Assembly: GCA_017416765.1 (NCBI GenBank)
Contig: JAFQBE010000012.1
Coordinates: forward strand, 62,001-126,000
Direction: 5' to 3'
Length of the DNA: 64,000 nucleotides
Origin: Clostridia bacterium
Lineage (GTDB): Bacteria > Bacillota > Clostridia > Oscillospirales > Acutalibacteraceae
Shown: in pieces, positions 19,059 to 28,015 of the stretch
How the letters are laid out: each line of letters begins with the position of its first letter
Numbering within the stretch: position 1 is the stretch's first letter
The notes under the pieces: model-generated
What the model saw: only the letters and a program-made list of their open reading frames with translations
Database searches by the model: none
What the model was told of the DNA's origin: nothing
Made by a program: the position numbers and the translations under genes

Positions 19059-19937
19059 TTAATTCTTTCTGTTTGAAAGTTTTACAGCATAATCAGAAAG
19101 AAAAGTTGAATTTTCGCCAAAACAGGCAATTGCTTCTACAGCCTGCTTTGTAAGCTCGTCAACATATTCGCGCGAACACTCAATTCCGAGTAAAGCAGGA
19201 TATGTTGATTTATTGTTTTCGGCATCGCTGCCAATTGGTTTACCGAGTTCTTCCGCAGTAGATGTAATATCAAGCAAATCATCAACAATCTGAAAAGCAA
19301 GACCTATACATTCAGCATAAACTGCTGCAGCTTTGATTTTTTCTTCATCTGCATCAGCAGCAACACAGCCTAAAATACACGCAGCATAAATAAGTCTGCC
19401 TGTTTTTAAAGCATCTGTTTTTCGAAGCTGTTCGAGTGTAATTGATTTACCCTCATGCTGTAAATCCATAGTCTGACCGCCAATCATACCAAGATGACCT
19501 GCACAGTCAGCAAGCAGCTTCACAGCTTTAATTTTATTTTCGGCAGAAAGGTTTGCACCGGAAGCCACTGAAAAAGCAAGGGTCAGCAGACCGTCGCCCG
19601 CAAGCAAAGCTGTAGCTTCACCGAATTTTTTGTGGCAAGAGGGCTTGCCCCTGCGAAAATCATCATTATCCATACACGGCAAATCGTCATGTATAAGAGA
19701 ATATGTGTGTATCATCTCAAGGGCACAGGCAAACTCAAGCGCTTTTTCAGCATTGCCGCCGCAGGCACGGCAGAATTCAAGCACCAGCATGGGGCGAACA
19801 CGCTTACCGCCGTTTTCCAGGCTGTAAAGCATAGCCTTTGAAACCTCGTCTTCTTCATCACCCGTAAGATGAACAAAAGAATAAAGCGCATTATTTATAA
19901 GCTCAACATATTCTTCTGCCGAATATATCTTATTCAA
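19059..19937 (-). CDS. ispA: Polyprenyl (farnesyl/geranyl) diphosphate synthase
   Basis: About 292 residues of the trans-isoprenyl diphosphate synthase family. The first Asp-rich motif is DDLPCMDND and the second is DDLLD; GGKRVRPML and GGQTMDLQ are also typical. It makes C10-C15 prenyl diphosphates from IPP and DMAPP. I chose the TTG at 19937, which has GGAGG nine bases upstream and overlaps the xseB stop by eight bases; an ATG at 19958 lacks a binding site. Confidence 0.9.
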   Translation of the reverse strand: MNKIYSAEEYVELINNALYSFVHLTGDEEDEVSKAMLYSLENGGKRVRPMLVLEFCRACGGNAEKALEFACALEMIHTYSLIHDDLPCMDNDDFRRGKPSCHKKFGEATALLAGDGLLTLAFSVASGANLSAENKIKAVKLLADCAGHLGMIGGQTMDLQHEGKSITLEQLRKTDALKTGRLIYAACILGCVAADADEEKIKAAAVYAECIGLAFQIVDDLLDITSTAEELGKPIGSDAENNKSTYPALLGIECSREYVDELTKQAVEAIACFGENSTFLSDYAVKLSNRKN

Positions 19938-20139
19938 TTCCGTCAACCTCCGTGCCATCCTGCATAAGTCTGACTATACGCTGTTCGGCATTGTCAAGAC
20001 ATGTTTTACAGTAAACAGCAAGTTTGTTTGCCTCTTCAAAAAGAGCCATTGATTTTTCAAGCGGTATACTGCCTTCTTCAAGTTGAGATATTATTTTTTC
20101 AAGCTTCTGCATAGCTTTTTCGTAAGTCATGTTTTCCAT
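19930..20139 (-). CDS. xseB: Exodeoxyribonuclease VII small subunit
   Basis: A 69-residue helical protein with the family core TYEKAMQKLEKIISQLEEGSIPLEKSMALFEEANKL. It pairs in several copies with XseA to form the single-strand-specific exonuclease VII. It starts 11 bp after xseA ends and overlaps ispA. Length and position are standard. Confidence 0.93.
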   Translation of the reverse strand: MENMTYEKAMQKLEKIISQLEEGSIPLEKSMALFEEANKLAVYCKTCLDNAEQRIVRLMQDGTEVDGIE

Positions 20140-20150
20140 ATTTATCTCCG

Positions 20151-21362
20151 TTATATCGTGAGCTTTTTACCAATGGGTTTACATTCTATTTCACCGTCGG
20201 TAAAGCGCACGGTTATATTCTTATCCATATCGGCTTTTTCTGCCGAATCAATAATTTTTCCCCCGCTGTAAACAGCTGCATATCCTCTTGAAAGCACTTT
20301 TAAAGGGCTGAGTGCATCAAGTTTTGCACACGAAGCAGAAAAGCGCGATTTTGCATCTGCCAGGTTGAGATTCTGTGCAGAATTAAGTCTGTTGAACAGA
20401 GAATCAAGCGTCTGTCTGCCGATTTCAACAGGCTCAAGGGGATTTCGTAAAAATCTGCTTTGTGAATAATAATTCACAATATTCTTCTGTTCGGCGATGT
20501 TCTGTTTTATCAGACTTGCGGCATGCTGCAAAAGCCCCGATGCATAAGCGCGCTGTTCGCGCCAATCGGGTACGGCAAGTTCAGCCGCAGCAGACGGAGT
20601 AGGCGCACGCAAATCGGCAACAAAATCGCAGATAGTAAAATCAGTTTCGTGACCGACAGCGGAAATAACGGGAATATCGCTTCTGCTGACAGCAAGGGCA
20701 ACCTTTTCCTCATTAAAAGCCCATAAATCTTCTATTGAACCGCCGCCTCTGCCGACAATAAGCACATCAGCAGCGTTATAGCGGTTAAACAAACCAATCG
20801 CATCTGCCACCTGCTGCGCGGCATAAACACCCTGAACCTGAACAGGGTGAAACACAACCTTTGCAAGCGGAAACCTGCGCGAAAGAACATTAAGAATATC
20901 TCTGACAGCGGCACCTGTAGGCGAAGTAATCACACCGACTCTTGACGGAAACTCAGGTACAGGCTTTTTACGCGAAGCATCAAACAAGCCCTGCGCTTCA
21001 AGCTTGGCTTTAAGCTGTTCAAAGGCCACATTAAGCGCACCTGCGCCGTCAGGCTGCATATCGTCAACATAGAGCTGATACTGTCCGTCGCGCTCAAAGA
21101 CAGATACTCTGCCCCTTAAAATAACACGCATTCCGTTTTCGGGCATAAATTTCAGACGCTGCGCACTACTTCGGAACATAACAGCTTTAATTGCGGAATT
21201 TTCATCCTTCAAAGTAAAATAGAAATGCCCTGTGCGGTAATGGTTAGTAAAATTTGAAATTTCACCGACTACAAAAACGGACGCTAAATTTAAATCGCCG
21301 TCAATCAACGATTTGATATAAGTATTAATTTGTGTAACCGTTACAACAGGAATACTGTTCAT
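20151..21362 (-). CDS. xseA: Exodeoxyribonuclease VII large subunit
   Basis: About 403 residues. The N-terminal OB fold (residues 1-100) starts with VVTVTQINTYIKSL; the catalytic domain contains VGVITSPTGAAVRDIL and GRGGGSIEDLWAFNEE; a coiled-coil C-terminal region follows. It degrades single-stranded DNA with XseB. I chose the ATG at 21362: GGAG is upstream and it overlaps the previous stop in an ATGA; an in-frame codon at 21416 would add an 18-residue extension unlike the family. Confidence 0.94.
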   Translation of the reverse strand: MNSIPVVTVTQINTYIKSLIDGDLNLASVFVVGEISNFTNHYRTGHFYFTLKDENSAIKAVMFRSSAQRLKFMPENGMRVILRGRVSVFERDGQYQLYVDDMQPDGAGALNVAFEQLKAKLEAQGLFDASRKKPVPEFPSRVGVITSPTGAAVRDILNVLSRRFPLAKVVFHPVQVQGVYAAQQVADAIGLFNRYNAADVLIVGRGGGSIEDLWAFNEEKVALAVSRSDIPVISAVGHETDFTICDFVADLRAPTPSAAAELAVPDWREQRAYASGLLQHAASLIKQNIAEQKNIVNYYSQSRFLRNPLEPVEIGRQTLDSLFNRLNSAQNLNLADAKSRFSASCAKLDALSPLKVLSRGYAAVYSGGKIIDSAEKADMDKNITVRFTDGEIECKPIGKKLTI

Positions 21363-22300
21363 ATATATTTCTCCGTAATTGCCGTTAAAACGGCAATACC
21401 CGCAGCATTGTCGCATGAAAATTCCGGTGCGGCAAAATGCGCGGAATATTTATCGGTAAGCCTTTTGCTGATAATGCTGTTGCTCATAACTCCGCCTGAA
21501 AAAACGAGTGGTAATCTGCCGTATTTTTCAAGCAGAGCAGCTGCCATGCCATCAATAGCGGCACATATAAACTCAATGCAGTAGCGGGCAATTCTTTCGT
21601 GCGGCTCACCTGTTTCAAGCATTTTTTTGCACTTATTTTCAACACCTGAAAGTGAACAGTCGCACCCACGCAAAACAGGCTTGATTTTAAATCTGTCGTC
21701 GCACTTACAGGCAAGCTCATCAAGTGCTTTGCCTGCGGGAAATTTCAAACCTAGCATTACACCTACACGGTCAACAGCCTGTCCTGCTTTTAAATCAAGC
21801 GACGATGCAACAAGCGTAACCTTGCAGATTTCATCTTTATCGGGTTCAACAAGCAGCGCCTGCGTTGTACCACCCGAAACATGAAAAGCTAAAAAACGCT
21901 CATTCAATAAATCCAATCTGCCCGCAGAATACAAAGCAGCGGCAATATGACCCTGCTGATGAGAAAACCTGTGCAGAATACCGCCTGTTGCTTTTGAAAA
22001 AGCCGTTGCCGCGCTGATACCCGACAAAAAACAAGGCATATAAGATTTTTCTTCGCCGCTGGGTTTAACGGAAACTCCGACTGCGTGTACTTTATTTAAC
22101 TCACACTTTTCGCAAAGCAAATCAAAAAGCTGCGGCAGCTGTACGGTATGGTGAAACACAGCATCGGACTGCCTGAGGCCCAGCTGCCCATCAGCAACGG
22201 GAAGCAGCTTTTTCTGCTGAACCATTGTGTTGTTCTCTGTATCAAAACATGCAAGTGAAGTTGTGTAGTTGCTGGTATCAACCCCTAAAACAAGCGGCAT
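21359..22300 (-). CDS. TsaD-like (peptidase M22 family) protein
   Basis: A 313-residue ASKHA-fold protein related to TsaD (Gcp). It begins LGVDTSNYTTSLACF and keeps an HxxxH metal-binding pair (SHQQGH) and the nucleotide-binding FSGGVMSN. TsaD makes the t6A tRNA base; this copy is shorter and its N-terminus differs from canonical TsaD (IETSCDET), so it is probably a clostridial paralogue of unknown substrate. It lies between nusB and xseA, where Bacilli have folD. The start abuts the end of nusB. Confidence 0.72.
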   Translation of the reverse strand: MPLVLGVDTSNYTTSLACFDTENNTMVQQKKLLPVADGQLGLRQSDAVFHHTVQLPQLFDLLCEKCELNKVHAVGVSVKPSGEEKSYMPCFLSGISAATAFSKATGGILHRFSHQQGHIAAALYSAGRLDLLNERFLAFHVSGGTTQALLVEPDKDEICKVTLVASSLDLKAGQAVDRVGVMLGLKFPAGKALDELACKCDDRFKIKPVLRGCDCSLSGVENKCKKMLETGEPHERIARYCIEFICAAIDGMAAALLEKYGRLPLVFSGGVMSNSIISKRLTDKYSAHFAAPEFSCDNAAGIAVLTAITEKYI

Positions 22301-22695
22301 TATACTGACCTCGCAACCGTACCGAGCAGACCGTTTACAAACGAAGCATCTTCATCCGTTGCGTACTTTTTGGCAAGCTCAACAGCCTCGTTAATTGAAA
22401 CGCCTGCAGGAATATCTTCAAAATAAAGTATCTCAGCAAGTGCAAGACGAAGAATAGCGAGGGAAACCTTAGAAATTCTGTTGAGTTTCCAGCCCTTGGC
22501 GTTACTGCTGATATGTTCGTCAATTTCACTTTGCTTGTCACAGGCTGTTGTAACAAGTGCCTCAAGGAATTCATCATCTTCAACAACTCCGAATTCCTTT
22601 GCAAGCTCAATAAGCTCGGTTATTTCCGCCTGCTCGTTAAAAGATTTTTCAAAAACAAGGATAAATGCCTGCTCTCTGGCTTCTCTTCTTGTCAT
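22300..22695 (-). CDS. nusB: Transcription antitermination factor NusB
   Basis: About 131 residues, all-helical NusB: starts TRREAREQAFILVF and ends with the conserved VSINEAVELAKKYATDEDASFVNGLLGTV. With NusE (S10) it binds boxA RNA for rRNA antitermination. I chose the ATG at 22695, which has a strong AGGAGG upstream and the family N-terminus; an upstream in-frame start at 22764 would overlap the Asp23 gene and add residues without homology. Confidence 0.95.
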   Translation of the reverse strand: MTRREAREQAFILVFEKSFNEQAEITELIELAKEFGVVEDDEFLEALVTTACDKQSEIDEHISSNAKGWKLNRISKVSLAILRLALAEILYFEDIPAGVSINEAVELAKKYATDEDASFVNGLLGTVARSV

Positions 22696-22760
22696 GGCTT
22701 GTCCTCCTGAAAAACAAATAAACTTACCCTCCGCAAAAATATGCAGAGGGTAAAAAATAA

Positions 22761-23141
22761 TCAATCACTGTTCTTTTGATTAGGTGCATTGTTGGTGCTT
22801 TCTACGCCTGCAATAACTACATTAACTTTTGAAACAACCTTCGATGTCATTTCCTGTACTGCATTTTTGACCGATTTCTGTACCTCGGCCGCTACAACGG
22901 GAATTTTGCAGTCATCATTCACTGTAATGTGAAGCTTGAGAGTATATACATTATCGGTTTTGTAAACTTCGACATACTTCTGTGCGCCTTCGTACATGCC
23001 AACCATACCCTTAAGGTTAGTAGGACGCTGAACAAGCTTACCTATGCCGGCTACATCTTTAACTGCCGACATGGCAATTGACGCAATAACTTCATCCGAT
23101 ATAACAAGCCCTGTTGCAGGGCTGCCTGTTGCGTTGTTCAC
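22761..23141 (-). CDS. Asp23/Gls24 family envelope stress response protein
   Basis: A 126-residue Asp23 family protein (YqhY-like). The core GLVISDEVIASIAMSAVKDVAGIGKLV and the segment YTLKLHITVNDDCKIPVVAAEVQKSV are typical. YqhY next to nusB is conserved in Firmicutes and has been linked to acetyl-CoA carboxylase control in B. subtilis, where accBC are adjacent; accBC are absent here. The start is GTG with AAAGGAGGT upstream. Confidence 0.87.
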   Translation of the reverse strand: MNNATGSPATGLVISDEVIASIAMSAVKDVAGIGKLVQRPTNLKGMVGMYEGAQKYVEVYKTDNVYTLKLHITVNDDCKIPVVAAEVQKSVKNAVQEMTSKVVSKVNVVIAGVESTNNAPNQKNSD

Positions 23142-23171
23142 TTTATACGACCTCCTTTTTTCCTATGGGCT

Positions 23172-23199
23172 ATTATACCACATATTTATAAATATACAA
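23172..23199 (-). promoter_or_regulatory. SigA-type promoter of the Asp23-nusB-...-recN operon
   Basis: Minus strand TTGTAT (23194-23199), 16-base spacer, TATAAT (23172-23177). It separates this vegetative operon from the sporulation genes just upstream. Confidence 0.65.
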
Positions 23200-23206
23200 T
23201 ACTTTT

Positions 23207-23764
23207 TTATTTATTTTCAAATATTGTAATATTCTCGGCATCAAATTCCGTATGCTTCATAACAATTTCTTTAATCTGCAGTATGGAAGTGCTTGAAAGC
23301 GAGCCCTTTTCGCACACAACCTGAATTTCCGATTCACCTATTGTTGTTATACAGCCAAAGCCGCATTTTGCGTTGATAAGTGCATCAATATCGCTTTCAA
23401 GCTTTATTGCAGAAGTCAGTTCCGCAAGCTGTTCCGCCGCTTTATCAACCGCAGAAGCAGAAGCCGAAGAGCTGTTTATTACCTTGTTCAGCATTTCAAA
23501 CGCTTCATCGTGCGCTTTACTGCGCTGGGTACGCTGCAATGAAAGCGAATCGGAATCAACGGCAATTTCCGTATTCCCCTTTTCTCCCGAAGAAGAAACA
23601 TACTGTGCATCGCCTATAACGGAATAACTTTGCGGCTCTTTGCCTTCAACCTCTGCTGCCTGCATTTCAGGGCGGGTAAAATACCAATTTACAAACACCG
23701 CCGAACCGAGCGCCAGCACAAGCGCTGCCATAATTATCTGCCTTTTTCTGATGATTACATTCAT
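23207..23764 (-). CDS. spoIIIAH: Stage III sporulation protein AH
   Basis: A 185-residue protein: one N-terminal transmembrane helix (about 11-28), a polar linker and a C-terminal ring-building domain ending TEFDAENITIFE. In the mother cell membrane SpoIIIAH faces the intermembrane space and pairs with forespore SpoIIQ to form the feeding-tube channel. It is last in the spoIIIA operon, 14 bp after spoIIIAG. Confidence 0.9.
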   Translation of the reverse strand: MNVIIRKRQIIMAALVLALGSAVFVNWYFTRPEMQAAEVEGKEPQSYSVIGDAQYVSSSGEKGNTEIAVDSDSLSLQRTQRSKAHDEAFEMLNKVINSSSASASAVDKAAEQLAELTSAIKLESDIDALINAKCGFGCITTIGESEIQVVCEKGSLSSTSILQIKEIVMKHTEFDAENITIFENK

Positions 23765-23778
23765 TGTTTTATCTCCTT

Positions 23779-24315
23779 TTACTGAATTTTTGAAACGCTT
23801 ATATGATTTGCACCTACATCAAGCAGAGCTTCCAGCATTTCACACACCGCAATTTCAACCTGCGGCAAATCACCGCCTTCACAAAGCACGGCAACTCCCC
23901 TTACTTTAGGGGTTACTGTTTTAAGAACAAGTCCTCCCTCCTGTTTATCGCTGTCAATAATTATGTATTCGTTTTCTTCGTCACTGGCACCATCCTTTTG
24001 CGAATAGCTGCCATCTCGTGCATAAACGGTTTCGTAATCACATTCAAGCGTAACGCTTACCTTTGTTCTTCCCGCACCGTTGAGAGAAGATATCATATCT
24101 TCAAGTTTATTTTCAAGATTTTCCGTATATTCAGCTTCACTGAAAATGTTGCTTTCAGCTGTTGTGGCTTCTTCAGTATCAGCTTTTAAAGCACCGAAGT
24201 CAGATATAACAATCAGTATAATACCAATTGCCGCTATAGTTATAATCAGCAATTGTTTTTTATCTTTTTTTATTCCGCTCAAAAGATTTTTCAGCACATC
24301 TGCATTCTTTTTCAT
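23779..24315 (-). CDS. spoIIIAG: Stage III sporulation protein AG
   Basis: A 178-residue protein with one transmembrane helix (about 21-41) and a ring-building-motif domain: YTENLENKLEDMISSLNGAGRTKVSVTLE, then VTPKVRGVAVLCEGGDLPQVE. SpoIIIAG forms large rings in the mother-cell-to-forespore channel. Its ATG overlaps the spoIIIAF stop. Confidence 0.9.
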   Translation of the reverse strand: MKKNADVLKNLLSGIKKDKKQLLIITIAAIGIILIVISDFGALKADTEEATTAESNIFSEAEYTENLENKLEDMISSLNGAGRTKVSVTLECDYETVYARDGSYSQKDGASDEENEYIIIDSDKQEGGLVLKTVTPKVRGVAVLCEGGDLPQVEIAVCEMLEALLDVGANHISVSKIQ

Positions 24316-24797
24316 CAGCCTTCTCCAAAATAATAAAACTGTGGTTCAAAGTTGAATTTCTCTTTTACAAACGCATATATTTCCCCCGTTTTTTCCGAGT
24401 ATATATCAGGTAAATTTATAACTATACTTTCAATACTTATATTTTTCTGATTATCAATATTAATCTCTGTTTCAATTTCATAACCTATCACATGGTTTTT
24501 ATTAAGAAACGCAGATATTTCGCCCTTTATCTGTTCAGCCAAAGAATCCGAAACCTGCTTTTCAACCGTTTCTTCAAGCTCATATTTCAAAATCGATTCT
24601 TCAATTGAATATGTATATTCACTCAACGAAAAATCAACATTTTTAAGCGGTAAAACAAACATTAGTACCGTAAATACACCGGTAAGAAATTTAACGGACC
24701 TCTGAATACCTCCCTGTGGTGTCAGAAAGCCGATAATGGCAGATACTGCTGCAGCAACTGCTACGCTCGCTGCCCAACCTTTTATAACCTCTACCAT
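24315..24797 (-). CDS. spoIIIAF: Stage III sporulation protein AF
   Basis: A 160-residue protein with two N-terminal hydrophobic helices (about 10-30 and 33-50, the second containing FLTGVFTVLMFVLPL) and a soluble C-terminal domain. It starts two bases from spoIIIAE and overlaps spoIIIAG. Confidence 0.87.
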   Translation of the reverse strand: MVEVIKGWAASVAVAAAVSAIIGFLTPQGGIQRSVKFLTGVFTVLMFVLPLKNVDFSLSEYTYSIEESILKYELEETVEKQVSDSLAEQIKGEISAFLNKNHVIGYEIETEINIDNQKNISIESIVINLPDIYSEKTGEIYAFVKEKFNFEPQFYYFGEG

Positions 24798-25931
24798 TCA
24801 CCCGCCCCCTTTAATAACAAGAACAAGACCGAGCGAAAGCAGAAAAACAAGCATTTCAAAAAGCACCGATACAGCAAGCAGCGTAAGTGCCGACGAAGCA
24901 GAAGTGAACATACGGGATAGCTGATTTTGCGAAAAAACATCAGAAAATACAGAAAGTAAATTCAGCGAAAAAATCCACAGCACACATTGAATAATAACAG
25001 GCAGATTTATTACTGCAACAGCTGCTACCGCAAACACGCCAACCGTACTTTTCACAAGATTTAAAGTTCCCACTATAGATAAATATGCATCACTTACAGC
25101 ACCACCCACAACGGGAACAATGTTGCCTATCAGAAATCTGACACCTCTCACCGCAACATTATCTGCCGCAGCGGCAAGCATACCCTTCATTGAAAGCATA
25201 GTTATAAAAACGGTAGAGGAAAAAGTAAAAATAAAGGCTGTAACCTTTTTAAAAAAGTCAACAAACCTGCTTATGTTGAGAGCATTACTTACAGAAGAAA
25301 TAACACTCAAAGAAAATACAACCCTGATAAGCGGTACTATAAAGGACTCAGCGGCATACGAAACAAACTGAGCAGCGGCAAAGCTTAAAGAATTATAGGT
25401 TAATGCAAGCGCAGGCAAGCCCGATACGGTTATAACAGCGGCTAAAACCGGAACAAGAGCCACAATAAAATTACTGCTGCAGCTGAAAGCGGAAACAGCG
25501 TTGGTTATACACGAAGATATTGAATTGAAGAGCAAAACTGCCGCAGTAACACAAGAAATAAAATCGAGAATTCTTGCTGTTTCTGACCCTTCCGGCACAA
25601 ACTGATTAACAGCGGCAACAATTAAAACCGCAGCCAACAGAACAGCCAAAGTATTTATAACATATGTATATTCGCCGCGGATAAGTTCATAAAAAAAATC
25701 CGCAATATTCCTGAATGAAACATCAAAAACACTATCAAAATTCTGCTTTTCTATACCCAGCTTTTCAAGCAATTCCTCATCTTCAGCAGTAAGTGTATCC
25801 CACAGTTTATCTGCACCGCTCGCTTCAAGTTGCTGTTCAAAATAAGCGGATTCAATTGCAGAAACGCCCACAGATAACGAATAGCAGAAAAAAACAATTA
25901 TTAAAATTCTCAGTAAATTTTTAATTTTCAT
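24798..25931 (-). CDS. spoIIIAE: Stage III sporulation protein AE
   Basis: A 377-residue polytopic membrane protein with a signal-like N-terminus and about eight hydrophobic segments. The segment YTYVINTLAVLLAAVLIVAAVNQ and the glycine-rich IVPVVGGAVSDAYLSIVG fit SpoIIIAE. It is thought to be a permease-like part of the SpoIIIA complex. It overlaps spoIIIAD by four bases. Confidence 0.9.
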   Translation of the reverse strand: MKIKNLLRILIIVFFCYSLSVGVSAIESAYFEQQLEASGADKLWDTLTAEDEELLEKLGIEKQNFDSVFDVSFRNIADFFYELIRGEYTYVINTLAVLLAAVLIVAAVNQFVPEGSETARILDFISCVTAAVLLFNSISSCITNAVSAFSCSSNFIVALVPVLAAVITVSGLPALALTYNSLSFAAAQFVSYAAESFIVPLIRVVFSLSVISSVSNALNISRFVDFFKKVTAFIFTFSSTVFITMLSMKGMLAAAADNVAVRGVRFLIGNIVPVVGGAVSDAYLSIVGTLNLVKSTVGVFAVAAVAVINLPVIIQCVLWIFSLNLLSVFSDVFSQNQLSRMFTSASSALTLLAVSVLFEMLVFLLSLGLVLVIKGGG

Positions 25932-26317
25932 TTTTCAATTAATTCCGTTGCAAGTCCAAGCAACACCTTTAACATCGGAAAAGCAAGCAGCAACACAGAC
26001 AAACGGCAGGCAATATCAACACAGGTTGCTACCGCCCTGTTTCCGCAATCGGAACAAACATCGCAGACTACTTTTCCGCATACCGCAATAATCACAGCTT
26101 TTAAGAGAAGAAAAATATACTCATTGTTTATTTGTATACCTGCCGTTAAATCCTTTGTAAGTGAAAAGATTTCTATAGTGCAGTCGAAAATAAGCAATGC
26201 AACCAACGCTACACCGCAAAGCTGAATAAGTACGGAAAACTCCGGTTTGAACTGTGAAACAAGAGTTGAAAAAACACAGCAGCACACTGCAACAACGAGA
26301 ATTTTTGTTATTTCCAT
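25928..26317 (-). CDS. spoIIIAD: Stage III sporulation protein AD
   Basis: A 129-residue membrane protein with four hydrophobic helices, paralogous in style to SpoIIIAC; contains IQINNEYIFLLLKAVIIA and ends in FPMLKVLLGLATELIE, as in the family. One base separates it from spoIIIAC. Confidence 0.88.
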   Translation of the reverse strand: MEITKILVVAVCCCVFSTLVSQFKPEFSVLIQLCGVALVALLIFDCTIEIFSLTKDLTAGIQINNEYIFLLLKAVIIAVCGKVVCDVCSDCGNRAVATCVDIACRLSVLLLAFPMLKVLLGLATELIEK

Positions 26318-26318
26318 A

Positions 26319-26513
26319 TTAAAAATCCATAAGATTCTGTAAATCCGAAAGCAGCTCGGTAAGATGCGGTAAAAGCATCATAACCACTACAAGAACACCT
26401 GCAAGCGTGGTAAGCATGGCGTATTCATCCCTTCCCGATTTTGACAGCACCTGATGAATTACCGCAACACCAAGTCCGATTGATGCAATTTTAAAAACAA
26501 GCGCTATATCCAT
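26319..26513 (-). CDS. spoIIIAC: Stage III sporulation protein AC
   Basis: A 64-residue protein with two transmembrane helices; IASIGLGVAVIHQVLSKSGRDEYAML is the family signature. I chose the ATG at 26513, with AGGGGA upstream; this gives the usual length, whereas an upstream start at 26543 would add ten residues inside spoIIIAB. Confidence 0.9.
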   Translation of the reverse strand: MDIALVFKIASIGLGVAVIHQVLSKSGRDEYAMLTTLAGVLVVVMMLLPHLTELLSDLQNLMDF

Positions 26514-26526
26514 TTTCTGTGTCCCC

Positions 26527-27036
26527 TTATACGGCAAAAACAAAAATTATTGCTCCGACTGCAAAGCCTGTAACACGGCAGAGCTTCATTTTTTCGTTTC
26601 TTTTTTCGTTGGTTATATTTATCAGTTGTTCAAACTTACGCTCGTAATACGCACAAAGCTCTTTCTGACCCGAAGAATCTGTTTTTCCGAGCTTCTGACC
26701 AAAGGCTTTAAGCAGCTCAACCGTTTGTTTTTCAAAGTAAAACCCGGTACATTCTTTTTCGATACAGTTGCACCATGTTTTATCAAAGCCGTCTGCAAAC
26801 TCTGTTTCAGCCACCGTTTTTAAAAAATTAAGAAATTTATAATCGTACCCTTTTACTGTATTTTGTAAAATTTTCTGAACAGGCTCATCGGCATAATCAA
26901 TCTGTGAAGCCACAGAACGGATAAGGGTAACACATTCTTCCAATATACAACACCTTATTTTCACGACATTAGCCGTATAAAAACCGCACAGCACCGCGGA
27001 AACAGACAGCAATATAGCACCCATCAGTTCAAACAT
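26527..27036 (-). CDS. spoIIIAB: Stage III sporulation protein AB
   Basis: A 169-residue protein with hydrophobic ends (about 5-22 and 152-169) and a soluble helical middle; resembles the GspF-like fold of SpoIIIAB. It overlaps spoIIIAA by 13 bp. Expected to sit in the mother-cell membrane and anchor the ATPase. Confidence 0.86.
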   Translation of the reverse strand: MFELMGAILLSVSAVLCGFYTANVVKIRCCILEECVTLIRSVASQIDYADEPVQKILQNTVKGYDYKFLNFLKTVAETEFADGFDKTWCNCIEKECTGFYFEKQTVELLKAFGQKLGKTDSSGQKELCAYYERKFEQLINITNEKRNEKMKLCRVTGFAVGAIIFVFAV

Positions 27037-27992
27037 TTCAAATCCTCAACCGAAATAAAGCGATTAACCTGTGACGGCGTATGTCTTCCGCTCAAAAATG
27101 CAACATGAGAAAAAGCTCCGGTATTAAGCAAACGGGATATCTGCGGACGGCGGAGCAAATCACTTTCATCTGCGGCATGAACACTCAAGAAGAAATCAAC
27201 ACCTGTGTTTACACCTTCCTCTATCGCTGCCGCTTCTTCAACGCTGCCTATTTCATCAATAATTATATTCTGCGGCGCCATCGAACGAACAGCAATAAGT
27301 ACAGCCTCTTTTTTCGGATAGCCGCTCAGAACATCGCTGCTTATTCCTATACTGTTGCCCGGTATACCGTTTGAACAGGCTGCTATTTCTTCGCGTTCAT
27401 CAATAATTACGGTTTTACGGTATCCGCCTTCTTCCCCTGCAATAAGACGCGCAAAATCGCGCAGAAGGGTTGTTTTTCCGCTTGAAGGTGTACCTGCAAT
27501 TATAAGACTTTTTGCTTTGTTCTCTTTCACTTTTTTGAACAGATAATCGGCACAGCCTATGTACTCACGCGAAATTCTGATATTTATTGAGGATATATCC
27601 CGGATACTGCCGATACCGTTTTTATCGCAGACAGCAGTACCGGCTATACCTGCGCGGTGTCCGCCCGAAAGAGTTACAAACCCCTTACATATGCCGTTCT
27701 GATGTGTATGCACAGAATAGCCGCATACGGTATGAAAACATTGCTCAATATCGTTTATTGACACACGGCAGGCTGATGAATCGGGAATATAGCTTATTTT
27801 CGCATTTTCGCACAGGAATATATCTCCGTACATTCCGCTTAACATAACAGGTCTGCCGCACCTTATTCTTATTTCACTTGTATCGGCTTTAATCTCCTTG
27901 GGCAAAGCATACAGCAGCTTGCGTATACGCTGACCTGTAAAGGATGCCGCTTCATTGAACCTTTCAATACTGTTTTTAACCGTTTTGAACAC
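27024..27992 (-). CDS. spoIIIAA: Stage III sporulation protein AA (secretion-type ATPase)
   Basis: A 322-residue ATPase. Walker A is AGTPSSGKTT, with a Walker B-like VIIDEREE and a second acidic element NIIIDEIGSVEEA, as in type II/IV secretion ATPases. It energises the SpoIIIA channel in the mother cell. The annotated start is a GTG that directly abuts AAAGGA, an unusually short distance; no alternative start with better spacing is evident nearby. A sigma-E-like promoter lies upstream. Confidence 0.92.
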   Translation of the reverse strand: MFKTVKNSIERFNEAASFTGQRIRKLLYALPKEIKADTSEIRIRCGRPVMLSGMYGDIFLCENAKISYIPDSSACRVSINDIEQCFHTVCGYSVHTHQNGICKGFVTLSGGHRAGIAGTAVCDKNGIGSIRDISSINIRISREYIGCADYLFKKVKENKAKSLIIAGTPSSGKTTLLRDFARLIAGEEGGYRKTVIIDEREEIAACSNGIPGNSIGISSDVLSGYPKKEAVLIAVRSMAPQNIIIDEIGSVEEAAAIEEGVNTGVDFFLSVHAADESDLLRRPQISRLLNTGAFSHVAFLSGRHTPSQVNRFISVEDLKCLN

Positions 27993-28015
27993 TCCTTTGC
28001 TTTTGCTATATCACA

